From NCBI RefSeq assembly GCF_000737195.2, contig NZ_JALM01000053.1:1-64000 (forward strand): 64,000 nucleotides of DNA, given 5' to 3'. The position numbers were made by a program, and so were the translations under genes. This document shows, piece after piece, positions 43,637-51,619 of this stretch; positions within the stretch are counted from its first letter, which is position 1, and every line of letters starts with the position of its first letter. Source of the DNA: Sciscionella sediminilitoris (GTDB taxonomy: Bacteria > Actinomycetota > Actinomycetes > Mycobacteriales > Pseudonocardiaceae). Below the pieces are notes generated by a model. That model saw nothing but the letters and a program-made list of their open reading frames with translations. It was not told the origin of the DNA and did no database searches.

Positions 43637-43703
43637 GGGCCAAGGCTAGCCGGGCGGCGAGGCACGGACCGGAATCCGCGCGCCGGGCGTGTCCGGTGCG
43701 CTC

Positions 43704-45245
43704 TCAGGCCGGGCAGGCGGTACTCGAACTCGGCAGCTTCGCGTGCACCAGGTAGTTGCTCGCCTTCCCGGTCGCGCACTCGGAATTCCCGAGCGCGCCG
43801 TGTCCCGCGCCCTGCCAGCCGACCCGCACCACGGCGGGGATCTGCTGGGCGACCCGCTGGGTTCCCTCCTGCGGGGTGACCGGATCGTGCGCGGTGGACA
43901 GCATCAGGCTCGGCGGGAGCTTGTCGCTGGGTTTCCCGACCGCCTTGGACGAGGGCGGCCAGGGCAGGCACAGCAGCAACCGGTGCCCGAAGGTGGCGCC
44001 GAACAGCGGATCCTTGGCGCGCCATTCCTTGACCGAAGCGCTGACCTGTTGCGGTGGCAGCCGGGCCTCGTCATCGTTGCACCCGGTCACCATGCGGGCG
44101 TCCAGCCGCGATCCGGTGTCCTCGTTGCCCTGCATCAGCGGGCGCACGAAGGCGGCGAGGCCGTCTCCGTTCCCGCCGCGGGCGCTCGCGATGGCCTTGG
44201 CGAGCTCGGGCCAGCGCTGCTTGTCCGCGAGCCCGGTCAGCACCGCGTTCACCGCCATCCCCGGCCCGATGCTGATCCCCGCGCTGCTGAGCGGTTTCGC
44301 GCGCAGCGAGCCCAGCAGGGCGGTCAGCGCGGCCCGGGGATCCGCGCCGAGCGGGCAGCCGTCCTCGCGGCAGGAGTCCGTGAAGGCGTCGAAGGTCTGC
44401 TCGGCGGTGTCCGCCCTGGTGCGATACCGGTCCTGGATCTCGGCGTTGGGATCGGGGAACCCGTCGAACACCATCCGGCCCGCGTGCCCTGGATAGCGCG
44501 TGGCGTACTGCGCGAGCAGCCGCGCACCCTCACCGCGGCCGATGCCGCTCAGGTGGGCGACCCCGAGCTTGTCCCGGAGCACCTCGATATCGCGCACCGT
44601 GTTGTAGGTGTCGAAGCTCTGCAGCGTGTTCTCCATGTCGACCTGGCACTGCTGCACGGCATCGCGCTCGGCGGTGATCAGGTCGTCCAGCTTGTCCTCG
44701 GCCGGGTCGTAGCCGAGGATCGCGGCCCGGTCGGGCTGCGGGATGCAGCCGAGCCCGTCCGAGTCGCCGGTACCGCGCCGGTCCATCCCGATCAGGGTGA
44801 AGGTGCGCAGCATCTCCGGGGGAAGAGTCGCGGCGAGCTTCGCCGCGTACACCGTGCCCGGTTCCCCGTCCACGTCGTCGAGCACGAGCAGCGGGACCGC
44901 GCCGGTGCCCGCCTTGAGCAGGCTGATCTTGGCGTTCATCATGCTCGGCACGGTGTCCTCGCCGAGCCGGGGCGCGATCGTCGAGCACTGGGCGTTGCCC
45001 AGCGGGGCATTGGACTCGGCGAGATTCCGGCGCACATCGGCGGGGCAGGGTTGCCAGGCGAGCTGATCCTGGTTGCTGCGGTCCAGCGGGGGAACGGGAC
45101 GCTTGGCCGGGTCACCGGAACCGGCCGGTGCCGGAGCGGGGCCCGGGGCGCCGATGATCGCGGGCCGTGCCGAGGGGCCCGCCGTGCATCCGGCGAGCAC
45201 CGCGGCGAGGAGCACGATCGCGGCGCAGACGGGCGCGTACCGCAC
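43704..45245 (-). CDS. Alpha/beta-hydrolase-fold lipoprotein lacking the nucleophile serine
   Basis: A 513-residue S33/tripeptidyl-aminopeptidase-like protein (TAP-like C-terminus), exported by a lipoprotein signal (AAVLAGC, Cys20). The fold is evident: DRRGTGDSDGLGC, the helix QYATRYPGHAGRMVFDGFPD and the C-terminal LSTAHDPVTPQEGTQR (Asp) and GAGHGALGNSEC (His). At the nucleophile elbow, where active relatives have G-x-S-x-G, it reads SGIGRGEG, so residue 236 is Gly, not Ser. It is probably a catalytically dead binding protein. Asp and His are kept, so rare use of another nucleophile cannot be excluded. Confidence 0.85.
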   Translation of the reverse strand: MRYAPVCAAIVLLAAVLAGCTAGPSARPAIIGAPGPAPAPAGSGDPAKRPVPPLDRSNQDQLAWQPCPADVRRNLAESNAPLGNAQCSTIAPRLGEDTVPSMMNAKISLLKAGTGAVPLLVLDDVDGEPGTVYAAKLAATLPPEMLRTFTLIGMDRRGTGDSDGLGCIPQPDRAAILGYDPAEDKLDDLITAERDAVQQCQVDMENTLQSFDTYNTVRDIEVLRDKLGVAHLSGIGRGEGARLLAQYATRYPGHAGRMVFDGFPDPNAEIQDRYRTRADTAEQTFDAFTDSCREDGCPLGADPRAALTALLGSLRAKPLSSAGISIGPGMAVNAVLTGLADKQRWPELAKAIASARGGNGDGLAAFVRPLMQGNEDTGSRLDARMVTGCNDDEARLPPQQVSASVKEWRAKDPLFGATFGHRLLLCLPWPPSSKAVGKPSDKLPPSLMLSTAHDPVTPQEGTQRVAQQIPAVVRVGWQGAGHGALGNSECATGKASNYLVHAKLPSSSTACPA

Positions 45246-45342
45246 GGTTGGGTCCCTCCCACTGAAATGTCATTGATCCACCGTCAGCTTGACATGTACA
45301 CAGTGAGACGCTGGTGAGTGGGCGGTGGAAGGAGAAGGGCGA

Positions 45343-46242
45343 GTGGTCACGGTTACCTCCTCGGAACGGGCACAGCGGTTCTGGTCGTTCGCCGGGGAGA
45401 TCCGCGAATCGGCGGGGGCGGCATGGGGCCGGGTGCCACCGCCGGCGATGATCCTGGTCGGGATCGTCTCGGTGCAGTTCGGGGCGAGCGTGGCCAAACA
45501 GCTGTTCGCGGTGACCGGACCGATCGGCGCGGTGGCACTGCGGATCGTGTTCTCGGCCGGAATCATGCTCGCGGTGCTGCGGCCCTCGCTGCGGGTCGGC
45601 AGGCAGGCCTGGCCCGCGATCATCTGCTACGGGGTCGTCCTCGCCGGTATGAACATGCTGCTCTACCAGGCGATTTCCCGGATCCCGCTCGGGGTCGCGG
45701 TGACCATCGAGTTCCTCGGCCCGCTGACCATCGCGCTGATCGGGGCGCGCAGGCTGGTGCACGCCGGGTGGGCACTGCTCGCCGCGCTCGGGGTGTTCCT
45801 GCTCGCCGAGGGCGGGCGGATCGACTGGCTCGGCGTGGTGTTCGCGCTCGGAGCCGGTGTCTGCTGGGGCGGCTACATCCTCGCGGGCAGCGCCCTCGGC
45901 AAGCGCACCAGCGGGCACGACGGGCTGGCGCTGGCGATGGCGGTCTCCGCGGTGCTGGCGCTTCCGGTCGGCATCGTGCAGGGCGGATCCGGAATATTCT
46001 CCTGGACCGCGCTGCTGGCCGGGCTCGGCGTCGCCCTGCTGTCCTCGGTGCTGCCCTACACCCTGGAACTCGAGGCACTGCGCCGGATCCCGCCGCGGGT
46101 GTTCGGCGTGCTGATGAGCCTAGAACCGGCGGTGGCCGCGCTGGCCGGGCTGATCGTGCTCGGGGAACAGCTCGGCTGGCGGCAGTGGATCGCCGTGGGC
46201 TGCGTCGTGGTGGCCTCGATCGGTTCCACTCGGAGTCGTTAG
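45343..46242 (+). CDS. EamA/RhtA-type transporter
   Basis: A 299-residue membrane protein of the drug/metabolite transporter superfamily with two EamA repeats and about 10 helices (for example GPIGAVALRIVFSAGIMLAV and LGVAVTIEFLGPLTIALIGA). RhtA-like members export threonine, homoserine or related amino acids. GTG at 45343 has AAGGAG 8 nt upstream; an earlier ATG would overlap that site. No regulator is adjacent. Confidence 0.87.
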   Translation: MVTVTSSERAQRFWSFAGEIRESAGAAWGRVPPPAMILVGIVSVQFGASVAKQLFAVTGPIGAVALRIVFSAGIMLAVLRPSLRVGRQAWPAIICYGVVLAGMNMLLYQAISRIPLGVAVTIEFLGPLTIALIGARRLVHAGWALLAALGVFLLAEGGRIDWLGVVFALGAGVCWGGYILAGSALGKRTSGHDGLALAMAVSAVLALPVGIVQGGSGIFSWTALLAGLGVALLSSVLPYTLELEALRRIPPRVFGVLMSLEPAVAALAGLIVLGEQLGWRQWIAVGCVVVASIGSTRSR

Positions 46243-46249
46243 CGCCGGA

Positions 46250-46681
46250 TCAGCGTCCCGGGGTGCGCCAGACCCGGTCGTAGTCCTCGTCCTCATCGGT
46301 GTGCTCGGCCTTGTACCGGGCCTTGCGCATCGTGGTGCCGTAACCCGGCGGGTGCCCGTTCTTGGCGAGCCGGTGGTCCACGCTCTCCACCGAATAGGCC
46401 AGCACGAACCGGAAACCCACGAGCAGGGCGAGCAGGATGGAACCGAAGGCGAGCAGTAGCGGCCCGCCGAGCACCACGGCGAAGAACACGAACAGCACCG
46501 CGAGCACCGGCAGCATCTGCACGAAGCCGCGCAGGAACACCCGCAGCAGCCAGGTCCGGCAGATGCCGTCGTGCAGCACCCAGTCCCGATACCGGGCGGG
46601 CAGCCTGCCGGTGAACTGGTAGGCCAGCCAGAGCAGGGGATTGGGGCGGCGCACGGGATCCAGAATAGCCCGCGCCCGCAT
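46250..46681 (-). CDS. DUF5313 membrane protein
   Basis: A 143-residue protein matching the actinobacterial DUF5313 pattern: RPNPLLWLAYQFTGRLPARY, then WVLHDGICRTWLLRVFLR, then two hydrophobic helices (VLAVLFVFFAVVLGGPLLLA and GSILLALLVGFRFVLA). The C-terminus is charged. The ATG at 46681 was chosen on this homology. Function unknown. Confidence 0.82.
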   Translation of the reverse strand: MRARAILDPVRRPNPLLWLAYQFTGRLPARYRDWVLHDGICRTWLLRVFLRGFVQMLPVLAVLFVFFAVVLGGPLLLAFGSILLALLVGFRFVLAYSVESVDHRLAKNGHPPGYGTTMRKARYKAEHTDEDEDYDRVWRTPGR

Positions 46682-46701
46682 ACCGTCAGTGAGCGTGATG
46701 C

Positions 46702-46748
46702 TTGACACCCTGAGCGGGACTGCCTTAGCGTTGCGGAAATCGATTACC
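46702..46748 (+). promoter_or_regulatory. Promoter and LacI-type operator of the CUT2 transporter operon
   Basis: TTGACA (46702-46707) and TAGCGT (46726-46731) are 18 bp apart. The near-perfect dyad GGAAATCGATTACC (46735-46748) falls at the predicted transcript start, where a bound repressor would block initiation. Its right half is shared with the site at 51579-51590 near the LacI gene. Confidence 0.75.
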
Positions 46749-46766
46749 CGAAGTGTCGGGGAGCTC

Positions 46767-48335
46767 ATGGGGAACGAGACGGACGGCGGCGTCCCACTTG
46801 TCGCGATGGCCGGGATCAGCAAATCCTACGGTGGCGCGCAGGCCTGCGTGGATGTCGACTTCACCATCCGCGCGGGGCAGGTGCACGCGCTGCTCGGGGA
46901 GAACGGGGCCGGGAAATCCACCCTGATGAAGGTGCTCTCCGGGGACATCACCGACTACACCGGGATGATCCAGGTCGGCGGTGAGCCGCGCCGGTTCGCC
47001 CGCCCGGCCGACGCGCAGCACGCCGGGATCGCGATGATCCACCAGGAGCTCGACCTCGTCCCCGCGCTGTCCGTTGCGGAGAACGTGTACCTCGGCCGCG
47101 AACCGCGGACCCGGCTGGGCACCGCGGACTTCGGCGCCATGGTGGCGGGCACCGCGGCACTGCTGGAGCGCACCGGGATCCCGATCGATCCGCGCCGCGC
47201 GGTGGAACAGCTGCGCACCGGGGAACAGCAGCTGGTGATCATCGCGAAGGCGCTCGCCCTCGACGCGCGGGTGCTGATCATGGACGAACCGACCTCCGCG
47301 CTGTCCTCGCACGAGGTCGAGCAGTTGTTCGGGGTGGTCGCCGAACTGCGGGCGGCGGGTGTGGGCATCGTCTACATCTCGCACCGGATGGACGAGATCG
47401 GGCGGATCGCCGATGTGGCCACGGTGCTGCGCAACGGTTCGGTGGTCAAGGAGTTCGACGTCGGCTCCATGACCTCGGAACAGGCCTCGGAGGCCATGGT
47501 CGGGCGCAAGGTCGAGGCGCTGTTCACCCACGAATCCGCGGCGCGCGAAGCCGAACTGCTCGAGGTCAGCGAGCTCCGGCTGTCCCGCAAACGCCCGGTT
47601 CCCGGGCGCCGCGATCCGCGCGGGATCAGCCTCCGGGTGCACGCGGGGGAGATCGTCGGCCTCGCCGGGCTGCTCGGCGCGGGGCGCACGGAGCTGCTGC
47701 AGACGCTGTACGGAGTGGGCGCCAAGGGACGGCTGCACGGGCGGATCCTGTTGAACGGCAAGGAATACCGCCCCTCCGGGGTACGCAACGCCATGGCGAG
47801 CGGGATCGCCTACGTGCCCGAGGACCGCCGGATCGAGGGACTCAGCCTGGACCATTCGGTGACCGCGAACAGCGTGCTGTCGACACTGTCCACGATCGCC
47901 TGGAACGGATTCCTGCGCGGCAGCAGCGAACGGGACGCCGCGGCGCGGATGGTCGAACGGCTCGGGGTGAAGACGGCCTCGGTGCGCACCGCGGTCGGGG
48001 CACTGTCCGGGGGAAACCAGCAGAAGGTCGTGCTCGGGCGGAATCTGGTCACCGAGCCGCGACTGCTGCTGCTCGACGAGCCGACCAGGGGCGTGGACAT
48101 CGGGGCGAAGGCCGAGATCTACACCCTGCTCACCGAGGCGGCGAAGCAGGGACTCGGGGTACTGCTCGCCTCCTCCGAACTCGCGGAGCTGATCGGGGTG
48201 TGCGACCGGGTGGTCGTGCTGCGCGACGGGGTGAGCGTGCGGGAGATGTCCACCGCACGGCTCGGCGAGGCCGAACTGCTGGCCGTATCGATGGGCACGG
48301 CGCCGACGGACGAAACAAGGGGAGAGCACGGATGA
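46767..48335 (+). CDS. Sugar ABC transporter, ATP-binding protein (CUT2, RbsA-like)
   Basis: A 522-residue protein with two fused ABC ATPase domains, the ribose/xylose class. First domain: Walker A GENGAGKST (about 42), Walker B ARVLIMDEPTSAL. Second domain: a degenerate Walker A GLLGAGRTEL as usual for this class, then LSGGNQQKVVLGRNL and LLLLDEPTRGVD. GGGGAG precedes the ATG at 46767. It powers uptake with the next two genes; the ligand is probably an aldose handled by the isomerase/kinase pair downstream. Confidence 0.92.
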   Translation: MGNETDGGVPLVAMAGISKSYGGAQACVDVDFTIRAGQVHALLGENGAGKSTLMKVLSGDITDYTGMIQVGGEPRRFARPADAQHAGIAMIHQELDLVPALSVAENVYLGREPRTRLGTADFGAMVAGTAALLERTGIPIDPRRAVEQLRTGEQQLVIIAKALALDARVLIMDEPTSALSSHEVEQLFGVVAELRAAGVGIVYISHRMDEIGRIADVATVLRNGSVVKEFDVGSMTSEQASEAMVGRKVEALFTHESAAREAELLEVSELRLSRKRPVPGRRDPRGISLRVHAGEIVGLAGLLGAGRTELLQTLYGVGAKGRLHGRILLNGKEYRPSGVRNAMASGIAYVPEDRRIEGLSLDHSVTANSVLSTLSTIAWNGFLRGSSERDAAARMVERLGVKTASVRTAVGALSGGNQQKVVLGRNLVTEPRLLLLDEPTRGVDIGAKAEIYTLLTEAAKQGLGVLLASSELAELIGVCDRVVVLRDGVSVREMSTARLGEAELLAVSMGTAPTDETRGEHG

Positions 48336-49357
48336 ACGCAGCGAAGGGGCTCGAGGAGCACCTGCCGGGCACTCGGTCGAACGGTGCCACGGTGATCGCC
48401 ACGATATTCAAGTTCCAGAGCCTTTTCGGCCTGGTCGCGGTGTTCATCCTCGCCACGATCCTGGACCCGGCGACCTTCCCGCGCCCGGACAACCTGCTCG
48501 ACGTGGTGCGCGCCTCCGCGGAGAACGGGATCCTCGCGGTCGGCATGACCATGGTGATCCTGATCGGCGGGATCGATCTCTCGGTCGGCTCGGTGCTGGG
48601 CATGGCCAGCGTCGGCATCTCGGTACTGCTGGCGCACAGCGGGTTCGGCATGTGGCCCGCGATCATCTGCGTACTCGGGGTCGGCCTGGTTTTCGGGATA
48701 CTGCAAGGAATCGCGAACGCGCGGTTCAAGATCCAGGCGTTCATCGTCACCCTCGCCGGGATGCAGGTGGCCCGCGGTATCGCCCGGATCTGGTCCGGAG
48801 GGCAGGGAGTGTCGATCACCTACCAGTCCCAGGGCGGCCCGGTCTCGGACGCCTTCGCCTTCATCGGCGGCAAGACCTTCGGTGGCACCGTGCCGATTCC
48901 CGCGATCATCTTCATCGTGATCGCCGTGCTCGCCGCGCTCTTCCTGCGGTTCACCACGTTCTCCCGGCACGTCTACGCCATCGGCGGCAACGAGAAGGCC
49001 GCGCGCCTTTCCGGGGTTCCGGTGCTGCGGACGAAGATCCTGGTGTTCGGCATCTGCGGGCTGCTCGCCGCGCTCGCCGGGATCGTGCACGCCGGGCAGC
49101 TCAACAACGGTGACCCCAACGACGGGCAGACCTACGAACTGGACGCGATCGCCGCGGTGGTGATCGGCGGAGCGAGCCTGACCGGTGGACGCGGTGGAGT
49201 GCTCGGCACCGTCGCCGGTGCGCTGCTGGTCGGCGTACTGCGCAACATCCTCGCCCTGCGCGGGGTCAACTCCGATCTGCAACTGATCATCATCGGCCTG
49301 GTCATCGTGCTCACCGCGGGACTGCAGCTGCTGCGCCCCGCCTCGATGCGCGCCTGA
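48332..49357 (+). CDS. Sugar ABC transporter, permease (CUT2, RbsC-like)
   Basis: A 341-residue integral membrane permease with about 10 helices. The conserved EAA-like loop region is AIGGNEKAARLSGVPVLRTK, and GIDLSVGSVLGMASV is the classic second signature. The ATG overlaps the ATPase stop (ATGA). It forms the channel for the sugar delivered by the binding protein. Confidence 0.92.
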   Translation: MNAAKGLEEHLPGTRSNGATVIATIFKFQSLFGLVAVFILATILDPATFPRPDNLLDVVRASAENGILAVGMTMVILIGGIDLSVGSVLGMASVGISVLLAHSGFGMWPAIICVLGVGLVFGILQGIANARFKIQAFIVTLAGMQVARGIARIWSGGQGVSITYQSQGGPVSDAFAFIGGKTFGGTVPIPAIIFIVIAVLAALFLRFTTFSRHVYAIGGNEKAARLSGVPVLRTKILVFGICGLLAALAGIVHAGQLNNGDPNDGQTYELDAIAAVVIGGASLTGGRGGVLGTVAGALLVGVLRNILALRGVNSDLQLIIIGLVIVLTAGLQLLRPASMRA

Positions 49358-49384
49358 ATCCCTTCTACACGGTTGGAGAAACCC

Positions 49385-50398
49385 ATGTCAGTACGCAAGA
49401 TCGGCACCGTGGCGGCGGCCGCCGCGTGCACCCTCGCGCTCATCGCCGGTTGCGGCACCACCACCAGCGCCGACAAGGGCAGTAGCGGCGCCCCGCAGCA
49501 GCAGCCCAAATGCGGCGGCCCGAACGGGAAGTACAAGATCGGGGTCAGCCAGGCCAACGTGGCCGAGCCGTACCGCGAGCGCATGGACGAGGACATCAAG
49601 AAATACGCGAAGAAACTGCTGCCCCAGGTCACCGATGTCGACGTGCAGGACGGCCAGCAGAACAACGCCAAACAGCGCGACGACGTGAACAACTTCATCA
49701 CCAAGAAGGTCGACCTGCTGATCATCAGCCCCAACGAGGCGGCACCGCTGACCCAGGCGGTCAAGGACGCCTACAACAAAGGGATCCCGGTGATCGTGCT
49801 CGACCGTAAGATCAACGGGGATCAGTACACGAGCTTCATCGGCGGGGACAACAAGGACATCGGCAAACAGGCGGGCCAGTTCGTCGCCTCGAAGCTGCTG
49901 CCGGGCGGCGGGAAGGTCGGCGAGATCCGCGGACTGGACGGCTCCACCCCCGCCAAGGAACGCTCCGACGGGTTCAAGGAAGGCATCCAGGGCAAGAAGA
50001 TCGACGTCGTGGAGAGCCAGTCCGGAGAATGGGTGCGGGACAAGGCCCAGCAGAAGGCCGAAGCGATGTTCAAGGCACACCCCGACATCCAGGTGATGTT
50101 CGCCCAGGGCGACCCGATGGCCGAAGGTGCCTACCTCGCCGCGCAGTCCGCCGGGCTCAAGAACGTCAAATTCGTGGGCATCGACGGGCTGCCGATCCCG
50201 TCCGGCGGCATCAAGGCGGTCGAAGCGGGCAGGCTCGCCGCGACCTTCGTGTACCCGACCGGAGGCAAAGAGGCCATCGAGGCCGCGAAGAAGATCCTCG
50301 TGGACTGCAAACCGGTGCCCAAGAACCAGACCCTGCCGACGCAGCAGGTGACCAAGGACAATGCCGCCCAGGTCTACACCAAACTCAACCAGGGCTAG
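49385..50398 (+). CDS. Sugar ABC transporter, substrate-binding lipoprotein (CUT2)
   Basis: A 337-residue secreted binding protein with a lipobox ALIAGC (Cys at 23), a Gln/Ser linker, then the two-lobe ribose-binding-like fold (IGVSQANVAEPYRERMDED, VDLLIISPNEAAPLTQAV). Conserved substrate contacts DRKI and FIGGDN are visible. GGAG lies 6 nt before the ATG at 49385; a TTG 12 nt earlier contains that site and is unlikely. It captures the sugar outside the cell. Confidence 0.9.
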   Translation: MSVRKIGTVAAAAACTLALIAGCGTTTSADKGSSGAPQQQPKCGGPNGKYKIGVSQANVAEPYRERMDEDIKKYAKKLLPQVTDVDVQDGQQNNAKQRDDVNNFITKKVDLLIISPNEAAPLTQAVKDAYNKGIPVIVLDRKINGDQYTSFIGGDNKDIGKQAGQFVASKLLPGGGKVGEIRGLDGSTPAKERSDGFKEGIQGKKIDVVESQSGEWVRDKAQQKAEAMFKAHPDIQVMFAQGDPMAEGAYLAAQSAGLKNVKFVGIDGLPIPSGGIKAVEAGRLAATFVYPTGGKEAIEAAKKILVDCKPVPKNQTLPTQQVTKDNAAQVYTKLNQG

Positions 50399-50430
50399 GA
50401 GCTGGGTGCGGCTTGCTTGGCGGGTCCGGT

Positions 50431-50444
50431 GGCGGAACCCCGCC
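50431..50444. terminator. Short hairpin between binding-protein and LacI stops
   Basis: GGCGG-AACC-CCGCC, a perfect 5-bp stem, lies in the 84-bp gap between the convergent stops. Its left flank CCGGTGGCGGAACC resembles the CCGGTAGCGGAACC core of the repeat at 8141-8371. Likely a weak bidirectional terminator. Confidence 0.5.
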
Positions 50445-50482
50445 GCGGTGCGAGCGGACAGCCGGGTGGAAAGCGAAAAGCC

Positions 50483-51487
50483 TCAGGCCGTGGGGTTCGA
50501 GCTGGCGCGCGGGATGAGGCGCGCGGAGAGGGTGGTTCGCGTGGGTGCGCGGGAGCTGTCGTTGACGCGCGCCAGGAGTAGTTGCGCGGCAACGGTTCCC
50601 ATCTCGTAGGCGGGCTGGGCGACCACGGTGAGCGGCCGGTCGATCAGCGGTGCCCACGGCGCGTCGTCGAAGGAGACCACCCCGATATCGGTGCCCGGCC
50701 GTAAACCCGCCTCCGATATGGCGACGAGTGCCCCGATGGCCATCGCGTTGTTCGCGATCAACAGCGCATCGGGGCGCTCGCCGCCTTCCCCGGCCAGCAA
50801 TTCGGTCATGGCCGCGCGGGCCCCTGCCGCGCGGAATTCGGCCCGCCGCACCAGACTCGGATCGCGGCGAAGGCGTGCGGAGCGCAGCCCGTCCCGGTAT
50901 CCGGCGAGGCGTTCGTCGGCGGTCGGGATCCCGGACGGACCGGTGAGGCAGCCGATCCTGGTGTAGCCCTGCTCGGCCAGGTGCACGATGGCCTCCCTGG
51001 CCGCCGCGCGGGTGTCGACGAGCACGCTGTCGGTCGCCGCCTGCGGCAGCGGACGGTCGACGGCGACGACGGGAGTGCCGCGCTCGGTGAGGGCGCGGAC
51101 ATCGGTGCCCGTGCTGGTCGGGGAGAGCAGCACCCCGGCGACCCGCTCCTGCACGGCGACATCGATGTAGCGGCGCTCCTTCTCCCCGTTCTCGTCCGCG
51201 TTGCACAGCACGACCGAGTAGCCGACCGCCTGCGCCACATCCTCGACCCCGCGGGCGAGCGCGGTGAAGAACGGGTTCTCCACATCCGAGATGATCAGCG
51301 CGATCACCGCGGTCTCCTGCCTGCGCAGATTGCGGGCGAGGCCGTTCGGCTGGTACCCGAGCTCGCGCGCGGCCTGCACGACCCGTTCCACGAGCGCCGG
51401 ATCCACGCTGCTCTTCCCGTTCAGCGCGCGGGACACCGTGGCGGTGGAGACCCCCGCACGGGCTGCCACATCGCTGATCGTCGCCAC
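50483..51487 (-). CDS. LacI-family repressor of the sugar genes
   Basis: A 334-residue LacI/GalR repressor: helix-turn-helix TISDVAARAGVSTATVSRAL (residues 3-22), hinge helix NGLARNLRR and a periplasmic-binding-like sensor domain. The GTG at 51487 has GAGGAG 6 nt upstream. It lies between the CUT2 transporter and the isomerase/kinase operon, both with closely related dyads at their transcript starts, so it probably represses both until the sugar or its phosphate binds. Confidence 0.9.
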   Translation of the reverse strand: MATISDVAARAGVSTATVSRALNGKSSVDPALVERVVQAARELGYQPNGLARNLRRQETAVIALIISDVENPFFTALARGVEDVAQAVGYSVVLCNADENGEKERRYIDVAVQERVAGVLLSPTSTGTDVRALTERGTPVVAVDRPLPQAATDSVLVDTRAAAREAIVHLAEQGYTRIGCLTGPSGIPTADERLAGYRDGLRSARLRRDPSLVRRAEFRAAGARAAMTELLAGEGGERPDALLIANNAMAIGALVAISEAGLRPGTDIGVVSFDDAPWAPLIDRPLTVVAQPAYEMGTVAAQLLLARVNDSSRAPTRTTLSARLIPRASSNPTA

Positions 51488-51543
51488 GGACTGCTCCTCA
51501 CTGGGTGCCGGACAGGGCTCGTTTCGTGGGCTCTGAAGGGCTA

Positions 51544-51590
51544 TTGACACCCCATCATGCACCAGCATAACGTCGTGAGTAAACGATTAC
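51544..51590 (+). promoter_or_regulatory. Promoter and LacI-type operator of the isomerase/kinase operon
   Basis: TTGACA (51544-51549) and CATAAC (51566-51571) are 16 bp apart, and the dyad GTAAACGATTAC (51579-51590) lies over the predicted transcript start. CGATTACCC is identical in this operator and in the one at 46735-46748. Confidence 0.75.
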
Positions 51591-51619
51591 CCGGGCAGGT
51601 GTCCGTTGGAGGGATACAC

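Noticed and set aside
50423-50455. A third copy of the 8141-8371 repeat
   Set aside because: Only about 14 of 17 bases of the CCGGTRGCGGAACC core match and the flanks differ; similarity could be chance in GC-rich intergenic DNA.
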